Origin: Lentibacter algarum
Lineage (GTDB): Bacteria; Pseudomonadota; Alphaproteobacteria; Rhodobacterales; Rhodobacteraceae
Reading direction: 5' to 3'
Length of the DNA: 64,000 nt
Assembly: GCF_018860975.1 (NCBI RefSeq)
Contig: NZ_JAHKQI010000008.1
Coordinates: 721,635 to 785,634 of the forward strand
Shown: in pieces, positions 42,380 through 50,947 of the stretch
Layout of the letters: every line of letters begins with the position of its first letter
Numbering within the stretch: the first letter of the stretch is position 1
The notes under the pieces: model-generated
Told to the model about the DNA's origin: nothing
The model's database searches: none
The model's input: only the letters and a program-made list of their open reading frames with translations
Program-made: the position numbers and the translations under genes

Positions 42380-44023
42380 ATGGCACGTTACATCTTTATC
42401 ACCGGTGGTGTTGTCTCATCTCTTGGCAAAGGCCTCGCGTCGGCGGCTCTCGGAGCGCTTCTGCAAGCCCGTGGTTTTTCCGTGCGTTTGCGCAAACTTG
42501 ACCCCTATCTGAACGTCGATCCGGGCACCATGTCACCGTTCGAGCACGGCGAGGTTTTTGTCACCGATGACGGCGCCGAAACCGACCTTGATCTGGGCCA
42601 CTACGAGCGCTTCACCGGCGTCGCCGCGCGCAACACCGACAGCGTTTCCTCGGGCCGTGTCTACTCAACCGTGCTCGAAAAGGAGCGTCGCGGCGACTAC
42701 TTGGGCAAAACCATTCAGGTCATTCCGCACGTTACCAATGAAATCAAGGAGTTCCTTGATGTTGGCGATGATGAAGTCGACTTCATGCTCTGCGAAATTG
42801 GCGGCACCGTGGGCGATATCGAAGGCCTGCCGTTTTTTGAAGCGATTCGTCAATTTTCCCAAGATCGACCCCGCGGACAGTGCATTTTCATGCACTTAAC
42901 ACTTTTGCCTTACCTTGCTGCTTCGGGCGAATTGAAAACAAAACCAACCCAACACTCGGTAAAGGAACTTCGCTCGATCGGTTTGCAGCCAGATGTTTTG
43001 GTCTGTCGCTCGGAGCAGATTATCCCGGAAAAAGAGCGCGCCAAGATTGCCCTTTTCTGCAACGTGCGCCCCGAGGCTGTCATTCCGGCTTATGATCTCA
43101 AGTCGATCTATGAAGCGCCCCTCGCCTATCACTATGTCGGTCTTGATCAGGCGGTTTTGGATGCCTTTCAAATCAGCCCCGCGCCCAAACCCGAACTGAA
43201 AGTTTGGGAAGACGTTAAAGACCGGATCACCAACACCGACGGGGAAGTGAACGTGGCGATTGTTGGCAAGTATACGCAGCTTGAAGACGCCTATAAGTCG
43301 ATCAAGGAAGCACTGATGCATGGCGGCATGGCCAACCGCGTTAAAGTAAATGTTGAGTGGGTTGACGCTGAAGTATTCGACAAAGGCGATGCCGCACCAC
43401 ACCTCGAAGGGTATCACGCGATCCTGGTTCCCGGTGGCTTTGGCGAGCGCGGAACCGAAGGCAAGATCAAAGCTGCGCAATTCGCTCGCGAGCGCAAAGT
43501 GCCCTACCTTGGCATCTGCTTGGGCATGCAAATGGCAGTGATCGAGGCCGCCCGAAATGTGGCCAACATCAAAGATGCCGGATCAGAAGAGTTTGACCAC
43601 GAAGCTGGAAAAAAACGTTTTGAACCAGTGGTTTACCACCTGAAAGAATGGGTGCAAGGCAACTACAAAGTCACCCGAAAAGCCAATGACGACAAGGGCG
43701 GAACAATGCGTCTCGGGGCCTATGACGCAACGCTTTCAGAGGGCTCGAAAGTGGCCGAAATTTACGGCGGCACTGCGATTGAGGAGCGTCACCGTCATCG
43801 CTACGAAGTCGATGTGAAGTATCGCGATCAGCTTGAAAAACACGGTCTGCACTTCTCCGGAATGTCCCCAGATGGCAGCCTGCCCGAGATCGTTGAGTGG
43901 AAAGATCACCCTTGGTTTATCGGTGTGCAATTTCATCCCGAGCTCAAATCAAAGCCCTTCGCGCCGCACCCGTTGTTCGCTGACTTTGTGCGCGCCGCGG
44001 TTGAGACTTCACGCTTGGTTTAA
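42380..44023 (+). CDS. pyrG: CTP synthase
   Basis: Converts UTP to CTP using ATP and glutamine. 547 residues: N-terminal synthetase domain ([40 protein letters not shown]) to about 270, then the class I glutamine amidotransferase domain with the nucleophile in [13 protein letters not shown] and His/Glu in [13 protein letters not shown] run of G 8 bases before the ATG is the ribosome binding site. Its last 15 bp overlap the end of the convergent unknown gene. Confidence 0.98.
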   Translation: MARYIFITGGVVSSLGKGLASAALGALLQARGFSVRLRKLDPYLNVDPGTMSPFEHGEVFVTDDGAETDLDLGHYERFTGVAARNTDSVSSGRVYSTVLEKERRGDYLGKTIQVIPHVTNEIKEFLDVGDDEVDFMLCEIGGTVGDIEGLPFFEAIRQFSQDRPRGQCIFMHLTLLPYLAASGELKTKPTQHSVKELRSIGLQPDVLVCRSEQIIPEKERAKIALFCNVRPEAVIPAYDLKSIYEAPLAYHYVGLDQAVLDAFQISPAPKPELKVWEDVKDRITNTDGEVNVAIVGKYTQLEDAYKSIKEALMHGGMANRVKVNVEWVDAEVFDKGDAAPHLEGYHAILVPGGFGERGTEGKIKAAQFARERKVPYLGICLGMQMAVIEAARNVANIKDAGSEEFDHEAGKKRFEPVVYHLKEWVQGNYKVTRKANDDKGGTMRLGAYDATLSEGSKVAEIYGGTAIEERHRHRYEVDVKYRDQLEKHGLHFSGMSPDGSLPEIVEWKDHPWFIGVQFHPELKSKPFAPHPLFADFVRAAVETSRLV

Positions 44024-44599
44024 GTCCCCGCCAGCTAGGGTCTGAAACCGCTGTTTTGCCACTTTGCGAAGCTCCTGACGCCAATCTGCGCAGATCTTCA
44101 TCCGGTTCGGCACGGGGCTTGTCAGCTCTGCAAAGGGAAGCACAGGAGGTCGTGACGCCGGCACAGTCAAAACGCGTTCCCGGATCACCCAACGCCCCAC
44201 TTTCCCCGCTGCTTTGTCAAGCTGTTGACAGGACAACCAGTTGTCAAACCCGACTGGTCTATCAGCCAGTTTGAGGGGGTGTTCGCTGTCAAAAAAGCCC
44301 GAGTTGATCCTGAGGCACAGAGCATCAAGGAGACGGCACATCGCCCGAAACTCCTGCGGAACTTCATTTTTGTGCAAGTAGTTAAAGCGCATCGGGTCCG
44401 CGTTGATGAAGCTCTGCAAAGCAGCCGTCAAACGCACGCCCTTGCGCGAGGTGGCCCACTCCAGAACCGGCAACGGCACTTGCTGCCAGTCGGCCTCAAA
44501 TAGCAACTTTTCAAGCGCCAAAGGCGTCGCGCGTTTTATCCGTGCGAGCTTTGAATTGTGACTATAGAGTAGCTTCAGACGATCTTGTTGAGCAGTCAT
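44009..44599 (-). CDS. Hypothetical protein, 196 aa
   Basis: I do not recognise a family. The protein is basic and mostly helical, with conserved-looking blocks [60 protein letters not shown] and [20 protein letters not shown]. No signal peptide or membrane helix is seen. Its 3' end overlaps the pyrG stop by 15 bp in a convergent layout, and its start is 160 bp from the next gene. Normal codon texture makes it probably real. Confidence 0.65.
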   Translation of the reverse strand: MTAQQDRLKLLYSHNSKLARIKRATPLALEKLLFEADWQQVPLPVLEWATSRKGVRLTAALQSFINADPMRFNYLHKNEVPQEFRAMCRLLDALCLRINSGFFDSEHPLKLADRPVGFDNWLSCQQLDKAAGKVGRWVIRERVLTVPASRPPVLPFAELTSPVPNRMKICADWRQELRKVAKQRFQTLAGGDLNQA

Positions 44600-44758
44600 A
44601 ATGTCTCTTTATAGTTGGCAGCCAGTTTGTCGTTTTGTAGCCCACACCTGCGACATTATTTGGGAGAAAACATGGCCTTCGCGTGGTTTTCACCATGCGT
44701 TCGCTTGACGCCGCCGCAGTTTAAGCCGAGCTTAAGGCAGATATTGAGGGAGAGACAA

Positions 44759-45052
44759 ATGCCAAAGGGTTACTGGGTCGCGCATGTTGACGTGAAAGAC
44801 CCACAAGTTTACCAGAAATATGTCGCCGCCAATGCAGCTCCCTTCGCGGAATTCGGCGCAAGGTTCATCGTGCGTGGCGGGGCCCAAGAAGTGCAGGAAG
44901 GGGCCGTCAAAATGCGCACGGTGGTCATCGAATTTCCGACCATTGAAGCAGCCTATGCCTGCTATCGTTCGGAGGGATACCAAGCCGCAAAAAGCATTCG
45001 CGACCCTATTTCACAAGGAGATATGGTGATTATTGAAGGATATGAGGGTTAG
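44759..45052 (+). CDS. DUF1330 domain protein
   Basis: Small ferredoxin-like alpha/beta-barrel protein of 97 residues (MPKGYWVAHVDVKDPQVYQK, RFIVRGGAQEV, VVIEFPTIEAAYACYRSEGY), the full DUF1330 family. Members form dimers; the biochemical function is unknown. GAGGGAGAG before the ATG at 44759 supports this start. Another in-frame ATG at 44672 also has GGGAG upstream and would add 29 residues not seen in the family. It leads into two TerB-like genes. Confidence 0.88.
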   Translation: MPKGYWVAHVDVKDPQVYQKYVAANAAPFAEFGARFIVRGGAQEVQEGAVKMRTVVIEFPTIEAAYACYRSEGYQAAKSIRDPISQGDMVIIEGYEG

Positions 45053-45053
45053 T

Positions 45054-45494
45054 ATGGATCTGATTGAGCGTTTCACCCAGTTGTTTCACAAACCGTCTTC
45101 AGAGCCCCTCCCCGAGCCCGATGCGCAACTTGCTTTGGCAGCTCTTTTGGTGCGCGTTGCGAAGTCCGATCATACTTACAGAGTTGAAGAGATATCACGG
45201 ATCGACTTGCTGCTGGCTGAGGTGTTTTCGCTCAATCCTGTTGAGGCCGCAAAGATGCGCGCAACCAGTGAGAAACTTGAAGCCGCAGCTCCCGATACCG
45301 ACCGTTTTGCACAGTTGATCCACGACAATGTCCCCGAGCCCGAGCGCATAAAGACCCTGCAAGCAATGCACGATGTCATGCTGGCAGATGGCGTTGAAAA
45401 ACCCGAGGAACAAAGCGTTATCGACGCCGCCTGCAATGCACTCGGGCTAGACAAAAAGTTGCTCAAAGGCCTCACGAAGAAAGCAAACAAATGA
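45054..45494 (+). CDS. TerB-like protein, first of a tandem pair
   Basis: 146-residue all-helical protein of the tellurite-resistance TerB family: LALAALLVRVAKSDHTYRVE, LLLAEVFSLNPVEAAKM, and a second half MHDVMLADGVEKPEEQSVID. The Asp residues after the first helices are a possible metal site. Cytosolic, no signal peptide. GAGGG lies 5 bases before the ATG at 45054, one base after the DUF1330 stop. Its stop overlaps the next TerB-like gene (ATGA). Role in tellurite resistance is not implied; many TerB-fold proteins act in stress or membrane contexts. Confidence 0.85.
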   Translation: MDLIERFTQLFHKPSSEPLPEPDAQLALAALLVRVAKSDHTYRVEEISRIDLLLAEVFSLNPVEAAKMRATSEKLEAAAPDTDRFAQLIHDNVPEPERIKTLQAMHDVMLADGVEKPEEQSVIDAACNALGLDKKLLKGLTKKANK

Positions 45495-45928
45495 TCAAAG
45501 GCCTGTTTGACAGACTTCTGGGAACAACCGAAGACAGCCCTCGTGACGAGGATGCCCGCCTTGCCATGATCGCAGTATTGGTGCGGATTGCACGCGCTGA
45601 CCATGACTATGCTGAAGTTGAAAAACTCCGTATCGACGCAATAAGCCAAGCCCGATACGGCCTTGATAAGAGTGCCGCAATGGCCTTGCGAGCAGAAGCT
45701 GAATTGCTTGAGGCCGAGGCCCCCGACACCGTCCGCTTCACGCGCGTGATCAAGGAAGCCGTGCCATATGACGAACGCCAGGCCGTGCTTCAAACCATGT
45801 GGTCGGTCGTGCTTGCCGACAACACCCGCGACACACATGAAGATGTTTTGATGCGCATGGTTGCCAATTTGCTGGGCGTTTCCGACCGCGACAGCGCGCT
45901 TGCCCGACAACAGGCCGCCTCACAATAG
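45491..45928 (+). CDS. TerB-like protein, second of a tandem pair
   Basis: 145-residue paralogue of the preceding gene: LAMIAVLVRIARADHDYAEV, LEAEAPDTVRFTRVIKEAVP and LQTMWSVVLADNTRDTHEDV align block by block with it, so the pair arose by duplication but has diverged strongly. It begins within the stop codon of the first copy, suggesting equal expression and perhaps a heterodimer. The Puu-like operon starts about 90 bp downstream. Confidence 0.85.
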   Translation: MIKGLFDRLLGTTEDSPRDEDARLAMIAVLVRIARADHDYAEVEKLRIDAISQARYGLDKSAAMALRAEAELLEAEAPDTVRFTRVIKEAVPYDERQAVLQTMWSVVLADNTRDTHEDVLMRMVANLLGVSDRDSALARQQAASQ

Positions 45929-45995
45929 GCAGTTTTCGCCCTTGATCCAATCAAACCCCTTGGCAGAGGCAATGGCATCTGGCAAGTTGCCACAA

Positions 45996-46009
45996 AATTT
46001 GATCAAATT
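45996..46009. promoter_or_regulatory. Candidate operator of the Puu-like operon, site 1
   Basis: AATTTGATCAAATT is a perfect 14-bp palindrome ending 10 bp before the ATG of the first glutamine-synthetase-like gene. A near copy lies at 47370, at the same distance from the start of the next gene. A repressor bound here would cover the ribosome binding region and any promoter close to it. Confidence 0.6.
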
Positions 46010-46019
46010 CCGGTGTCAC

Positions 46020-47330
46020 ATGACCTTCGACTACACGTCTCTTCGAATAGCAGCCTGCGATCTCAACGGGCAAATGCGCGGAAAACGCTTGCCAACCGAG
46101 TTTGCGAACAAAGTCGAAAAGGGAGCGGTACGCATGCCCGTTTCAGCGCTCAATGTTGACATTTGGGGGGCTGACATTGAAGACAGCCCGCTGGTTTTTG
46201 AGAGCGGCGACGCAGATGGGTTTCTCATGCCGACGGGCCGTGGGGCGTTGCCGATGCCTTGGCTGTCGTCTGATGCCGCCTTGGTGCCCGCAACCATGCT
46301 CAATGAAGACGAAAGCCCTTTTGAAGGTGATCCGCGCCGCGCCCTTGAGCGGGTTCTTGAGCGCTATGCCGCACGCGGATGGCAAGTGCGTGCCGCCACC
46401 GAGATGGAGTTCTATCTGGTGGATGACCAGAAGGGACTTGGCCCTGTAAGTCACCCGCAGACCGGCCGTCCACTTGAAAACACTGAGGTATTGTCGCTCG
46501 CTGAACTCGACGCATTCGAAAGCTTCTTTGATCAACTCTATCAGGCTTGCGATGAAATGGGCATACCGGCTCAGTCAGCTATTGCCGAAGCGGGAATCGG
46601 GCAATTCGAGATCGACATTGATCACCGTGATGCGCTTGAGGCCGCTGACAATGCATGGCTCTTCAAGGCCTTGGTAAAAGGCCTCGCACGCCAGAATGAT
46701 ATGGCGGCAACATTCATGGCAAAACCCTTTGCAGACGATGCAGGCACAGGTCTTCATGTGCACTTTTCAGTCGTTGATGCTGAGGGAAACAACATCTTTG
46801 ATGATGGCAGCGAGTTGGGCAATGCCACGCTGTTGAATGCCGTCGCAGGATGCCTCGAAGCGATGGCAGCCTCGACTCTGATCTTCGCACCACATGGCCC
46901 AAGCTACGACCGCATGGTGCCCGGTGCTCATGCACCAACGGCAATCTGCTGGGGCTATGAAAACCGCACCGCAGCCCTGCGCATCCCTGCCGGACCGCCG
47001 CAAGCGCGCCGCATTGAACACCGCCTCGCTGGAGGTGACATCAACCCGTATCTGCACCTCGCGGCTGTCTTGGGTGCGGCCATTGATGGCATCGAACGAG
47101 AAGCTTTGGCCCCCGCGCCGATCGCTGGAAACGCCTATGAGGAAGATCATCCGCAACTAGCGACAAGCTGGGCCGATGCCATCCACCAGTTTGAGAACGA
47201 TGCCGCTATCAAGCGTATCTTCCATCCGCTTCTGATCGAGAACCTCGTTATGACAAAGCGACAAGAAATGCGCTTACTTGCCCAAATCGAGCCTGAAGAT
47301 GTCTGGAAAACCTATCTTGAAACGGCTTAA
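46020..47330 (+). CDS. puuA: Glutamine synthetase family protein (gamma-glutamyl-polyamine synthetase-like), first copy
   Basis: ATP-dependent ligase of 436 residues, expected to join glutamate to the amino group of putrescine or a similar amine. The GS catalytic domain is intact: ATEMEFYLV and EAGIGQFEIDIDHRD metal Glu residues, GTGLHVHFSVVD, the Arg in WGYENRTAALRIP and HRLAGGDINPYL. The ATG at 46020 has no good Shine-Dalgarno; a palindrome sits just upstream. Another in-frame ATG lies at 45972. Context with a glutamine amidotransferase, second GS-like gene and FAD oxidase fixes the pathway but not the exact amine. Confidence 0.88.
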   Translation: MTFDYTSLRIAACDLNGQMRGKRLPTEFANKVEKGAVRMPVSALNVDIWGADIEDSPLVFESGDADGFLMPTGRGALPMPWLSSDAALVPATMLNEDESPFEGDPRRALERVLERYAARGWQVRAATEMEFYLVDDQKGLGPVSHPQTGRPLENTEVLSLAELDAFESFFDQLYQACDEMGIPAQSAIAEAGIGQFEIDIDHRDALEAADNAWLFKALVKGLARQNDMAATFMAKPFADDAGTGLHVHFSVVDAEGNNIFDDGSELGNATLLNAVAGCLEAMAASTLIFAPHGPSYDRMVPGAHAPTAICWGYENRTAALRIPAGPPQARRIEHRLAGGDINPYLHLAAVLGAAIDGIEREALAPAPIAGNAYEEDHPQLATSWADAIHQFENDAAIKRIFHPLLIENLVMTKRQEMRLLAQIEPEDVWKTYLETA

Positions 47331-47369
47331 ACCTCTACTTGCCAGAGTGGAAAAGGCGCGTTAGCGTAA

Positions 47370-47381
47370 ATTTGATCAAAT
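47370..47381. promoter_or_regulatory. Candidate operator of the Puu-like operon, site 2
   Basis: ATTTGATCAAAT, a perfect 12-bp palindrome with the same centre as the site at 45996, directly abuts the AGGTGA ribosome binding site and ends 11 bp before the start codon at 47393. Confidence 0.6.
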
Positions 47382-47392
47382 AGGTGACCCTG

Positions 47393-48082
47393 ATGAAAAT
47401 TGGCATACTACAAACTGGCCATGCCCCTGACGAAATCCGTGACGAGCAAGGCGACTATGATGATATGTTTCGCAGCCTTTTGGGCGCGCGCGGATACGAG
47501 TTCATTACTTTCAACGTCGTAGAAGGCATCTTCCCTAGCGGGCCTCAGGACGCAGACGCCTGGCTCATAACAGGCTCCAAGCACGGCGCCTACGAAGATC
47601 ATCCTTGGATCCCACCGCTCGAAGCTCTGATCCGTGATATCAAAGCTCTTGGTTTGCCGATGATCGGCGTTTGTTTTGGTCACCAGATCATTGCTCAAGC
47701 CCTTGGAGGAAAAGTAGAAAAGTTCAGTGGCGGGTGGGCCATTGGACGGCATGACTACACGATTAACGGTGCCAACATGTCGTTGAACGCTTGGCATCAA
47801 GACCAGGTTGTCGATCTGCCAGAGGGCGCGGAAGTGATCGGATCGAACGCGTTTTGCGCCAATGCAGCGTTGCTGATCGACGGCACAATTCTAACGATCC
47901 AGCCTCACCCCGAGTTTACCGCTGATGTGATCGACGGGCTGATCAAGTATCGCAGCGGCACCGTCCCTGACGCTCTGGTCAAATCTGCCCGTGAGAACCT
48001 TGGATCACCAACCCAAAGCGACAAGTTTGGCGAATTGATGATCGCTCACTTGGAAAAAGCAAACCGCGGAGACCGATCATGA
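47393..48082 (+). CDS. Class I glutamine amidotransferase (gamma-glutamyl hydrolase-like)
   Basis: Glutaminase-type hydrolase of 229 residues. The nucleophile Cys is in MIGVCFGHQIIAQALGG (about residue 87), and His and Glu are in LTIQPHPEFT. In the operon it may play the role of PuuD, cutting the gamma-glutamyl group from the oxidised product; it resembles the GMP-synthase-like GATase1 branch more than the PuuD/peptidase C26 branch, so this is inference. AGGTGA lies 5 bases before the ATG at 47393; a GTG three codons upstream is less likely. Its stop overlaps the next gene (ATGA). Confidence 0.88.
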   Translation: MKIGILQTGHAPDEIRDEQGDYDDMFRSLLGARGYEFITFNVVEGIFPSGPQDADAWLITGSKHGAYEDHPWIPPLEALIRDIKALGLPMIGVCFGHQIIAQALGGKVEKFSGGWAIGRHDYTINGANMSLNAWHQDQVVDLPEGAEVIGSNAFCANAALLIDGTILTIQPHPEFTADVIDGLIKYRSGTVPDALVKSARENLGSPTQSDKFGELMIAHLEKANRGDRS

Positions 48083-49440
48083 CTGACACCTGGATGAAAA
48101 AACTGCCCGAAAGTGCAGCGGCCTATCTGGAAGGCCGCCGGCTTGACGAGGTCGAATGCATCGTTTCCGACTTGCCCGGCATCGCCCGCGGTAAAGCTGT
48201 TCCGGCTAAAAAATTTAGCCGCCAAGAGTATTTCCACCTGCCTGATTCAATATTTTACCAAACAATAACAGGTGGTTGGGGTGAAGCCGCAGGAGATGGC
48301 GGGTTCATTGAGCGAGACATGATTTTGAGGCCCGATATGAGCACAGCCACAGCTGCGCCCTGGACAGGTGACTGGACATTGCAAGTCATCCACGACGCCT
48401 ATGACCGTATGGGAGACCCGATCGAATTTGCCCCGCGCAACGTGCTCAAACGGGTTGTCGAGCTTTACCGGAAGCAAGGGCTTAAGCCTGTTGTCGCACC
48501 AGAAATGGAGTTCTTTCTGGTGGCACGAAACCTTGATCCTGCCAAGAAGATCGAGCCAATGATGGGCCGGTCAGGGCGGCCTGCCGCCGCACGGCAAGCC
48601 TATTCCATGACGGCCGTTGACGAGTTTGGCCCCGTCATTGACGACATCTACGACTTTGCCGAAGCGCAGGGTTTCGAAATCGACGGAATTACCCAAGAAG
48701 GTGGCGCAGGGCAGCTCGAGATCAACCTTGTGCATGGTGATCCGGTCAAGCTTGCTGACGAGGTTTTCTACTTTAAGCGGCTGATCCGTGAGGCTGCATT
48801 AAGGCATGATTGTTACGCCACATTCATGGCCAAGCCAATTGCCGACGAGCCTGGCTCGGCGATGCATATTCACCACTCGGTGCTTGATATCGAAACTGGC
48901 CAGAACATCTTTTCCGGCCCCCAAGGCGGCGAAACCGATGCGTTTTTTCAATTTATTGCCGGCCTGCAAAACCATATGCCAGCAGCCATCGCGGTGATGG
49001 CTCCTTACGTCAATTCCTACCGGCGATATGTGCGCGATCACGCCGCCCCTATCAACCTTGAGTGGGGGCGTGACAACCGCACAACCGGCATTCGCGTCCC
49101 GCTTTCTGGCCCCGAAGCGCGCCGCGTTGAGAACCGGCTCGCTGGCATGGATTGCAACCCCTACCTCGGGATCGCGGCGTCATTGGCCTGCGGGCTGATC
49201 GGCATTCAACAGGAAGAGCGCCCCGACAAGCAATTCAAAGGCGACGCCTATGCCGGTGACGAGGATATCCCCCGTGAAATGGGCGCTGCGCTTGATCTGT
49301 TTGACGAAAGCAAAGCGCTTCACGACATGCTCGGCCCAGAGTTTGCGCGAGTCTATTCGATCGTCAAACGTGCTGAGTATGAAGAGTTTTTGGGCGTGAT
49401 CTCCCCTTGGGAACGCGAGCATTTGCTGCTGAACGTATGA
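48079..49440 (+). CDS. puuA: Glutamine synthetase family protein (gamma-glutamyl-polyamine synthetase-like), second copy
   Basis: Second GS-family ligase, 453 residues, clearly diverged from the first: N-terminal GS beta-grasp with LPGIARGKAVPAKKFSR, catalytic APEMEFFLV, EGGAGQLEINLVHGDP, GSAMHIHHSVLD, WGRDNRTTGIRVP and NRLAGMDCNPYL. It looks closer to E. coli PuuA in length and motifs than the first copy. All metal- and nucleotide-binding residues are kept. Starts inside the previous stop and its own stop overlaps the oxidase start. Confidence 0.9.
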   Translation: MTDTWMKKLPESAAAYLEGRRLDEVECIVSDLPGIARGKAVPAKKFSRQEYFHLPDSIFYQTITGGWGEAAGDGGFIERDMILRPDMSTATAAPWTGDWTLQVIHDAYDRMGDPIEFAPRNVLKRVVELYRKQGLKPVVAPEMEFFLVARNLDPAKKIEPMMGRSGRPAAARQAYSMTAVDEFGPVIDDIYDFAEAQGFEIDGITQEGGAGQLEINLVHGDPVKLADEVFYFKRLIREAALRHDCYATFMAKPIADEPGSAMHIHHSVLDIETGQNIFSGPQGGETDAFFQFIAGLQNHMPAAIAVMAPYVNSYRRYVRDHAAPINLEWGRDNRTTGIRVPLSGPEARRVENRLAGMDCNPYLGIAASLACGLIGIQQEERPDKQFKGDAYAGDEDIPREMGAALDLFDESKALHDMLGPEFARVYSIVKRAEYEEFLGVISPWEREHLLLNV

Positions 49441-50738
49441 ACCTTCTTTACAGCAACGACACACAGGGGGCCTTCCCTGACAGCTGGTATGCAGCAACGG
49501 CTCACCCGCGTGAACCGCATGCGCAATTGCGCGGTGATGCAGAAGCCGATGTTTGCGTTGTCGGCGGAGGATACACCGGCCTCTCGGCTGCATTGCACCT
49601 CGCAGAACGCGGTTACAAAGTCGCCTTGGTTGAGGCTCACCGCGCGGGTTTTGGTGCCTCCGGCCGCAACGGCGGTCAGCTCGGATCAGGCCAGCGTGCC
49701 GAGCAGGACACGCTCGAAAAGCTCGTTGGCGACGCTGATGCCATGAAGCTTTGGCACCTTGCCGAAGAGGCAAAAACTCTCGTTAAAGATCTGATTTCAA
49801 AACATAAAATTGACTGCGCCTTAAAGCCTGGCATCGCCCATGCCTGTTTTAGCGCGCGCGAGATGCAGCATGAGCACGCCTATGTCGAACACCTCCAAAC
49901 CCGCTATAACTATGATCAAATCAAGCCTCTCGACGCCAATGAACTACACACAATCTGCCCTTCTCCACGCTACAAAGGCGGATCCCTTGACATGGGCGCC
50001 GCCCATTTGCACCCGCTCAACTACGCACTCGGGCTCGCAAAAGCCTGTGAAGCCGCTGGCGTCACGTTTTATGAAAACACCCATGTGCACAATATTGTAG
50101 AGGGTGACACCTTAACAATCCGTTGCGATACGGGCCGCATTCGCGCCAGGCATCTGATTCTCGCTTGCAACGGATACTTGGGCGGCCTCAACCGGCGCGT
50201 CGCGGGCCGCGTGATGCCGATCAACAATTTCATCGCCGCAACCGAGCCCTTGGGCGACGATGCCGCAAAGGTGCTTTCCAAAGATGTCGCGGTGGCCGAT
50301 AGCAAATTCGTGGTGAACTATTTTCGCCTCTCCGCCGACAAGCGTCTTCTCTTTGGCGGCGGTGAAAGCTACGGCTACAAATTCCCCGACATCGACAAGA
50401 CCGTGCGCAAACCTATGGCCGAAATTTTCCCACATCTTCAAGATGTTAAGTTCACCCACACATGGGGTGGAACTCTTGCCATAACGATCAACCGCCTGCC
50501 CTATCTAGCACGGTTTGGCCCAAACATACTGTCAGCTTCAGGCTACTCCGGCCATGGCGTCGGAACCGCAACCCACGCTGGAAAACTGATGGCCGATGCC
50601 GTCGCAGGCCAAGCCGAGAGCTTTGACATCATGGCCAAGATCCCAACAAGCCCGTTCCCCGGTGGGCCCGCGTTTCGCACGCCGCTCCTAACCCTCGCAA
50701 TGACATGGTATGCCATGCGCGACAGGCTTGGTATCTAA
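49437..50738 (+). CDS. puuB: FAD-dependent oxidoreductase (PuuB-like gamma-glutamylputrescine oxidase)
   Basis: DAO-family flavoprotein of 433 residues. The FAD dinucleotide motif is VCVVGGGYTGLSAALHLAERG (about residues 38-58); FGASGRNGGQLGSGQRAEQD and the C-terminal LSASGYSGHGVGTATHAGKL are typical of PuuB/OrdL proteins. It should oxidise gamma-glutamylated amine to the aldehyde with release of ammonia and peroxide. The ATG at 49437 overlaps the upstream stop. It ends the operon; repeat copy C begins 25 bp later. No aldehyde dehydrogenase gene is present nearby. Confidence 0.92.
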   Translation: MNLLYSNDTQGAFPDSWYAATAHPREPHAQLRGDAEADVCVVGGGYTGLSAALHLAERGYKVALVEAHRAGFGASGRNGGQLGSGQRAEQDTLEKLVGDADAMKLWHLAEEAKTLVKDLISKHKIDCALKPGIAHACFSAREMQHEHAYVEHLQTRYNYDQIKPLDANELHTICPSPRYKGGSLDMGAAHLHPLNYALGLAKACEAAGVTFYENTHVHNIVEGDTLTIRCDTGRIRARHLILACNGYLGGLNRRVAGRVMPINNFIAATEPLGDDAAKVLSKDVAVADSKFVVNYFRLSADKRLLFGGGESYGYKFPDIDKTVRKPMAEIFPHLQDVKFTHTWGGTLAITINRLPYLARFGPNILSASGYSGHGVGTATHAGKLMADAVAGQAESFDIMAKIPTSPFPGGPAFRTPLLTLAMTWYAMRDRLGI

Positions 50739-50762
50739 ACCGTTAAGGCTGCGTTCAACAAG

Positions 50763-50861
50763 GTTAACACCAGAAACCGCCCTGTGACTCGCGTGCATAC
50801 TGCAGTGCATACCACAGTGCATAATGCGTGCAGACAGTTTCACACCGATCATTTGGTTAAC
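50763..50861 (+). repeat. GTTAAC-bounded TGCATA-box intergenic element, copy C
   Basis: GTTAAC at 50763-50768 and 50856-50861 bound GTGCATAC (50793), GTGCATAC (50805), GTGCATAA (50817) and GTGCAGAC (50828): steps 12, 12, 11. From TGCATAATGCGTGCAGACAG on it is identical to copy A. It lies in the convergent gap between puuB and the SHMT-like gene. Confidence 0.8.
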
Positions 50862-50873
50862 AAACCTGCCCTA

Positions 50874-50921
50874 CTTTTTCTTGGTGCAAATATCCTGGGG
50901 GTGCGGGGGCAACGCCCCCGC
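50874..50921 (-). terminator. Hairpin and conserved tail motif after the SHMT-like gene
   Basis: GCGGGGGC-AAC-GCCCCCGC (50903-50921) is a perfect 8-bp stem. Behind it on the minus strand comes GGATATTTGCACCAAGAAAAAG (50874-50895), the same motif as at 38641-38662. I take this as a Rhodobacterales-type termination module, although it lacks the plain T-run. Confidence 0.55.
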
Positions 50922-50947
50922 CTGAGTCGCGCGCGCAGCGCGGGAAA

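Noticed and set aside
44672-44758. Upstream start for the DUF1330 gene at 44672
   Set aside because: It has a fair ribosome binding site but adds 29 residues absent from the family, while the start at 44759 has an equally good site and matches the family N-terminus; not fully excluded.
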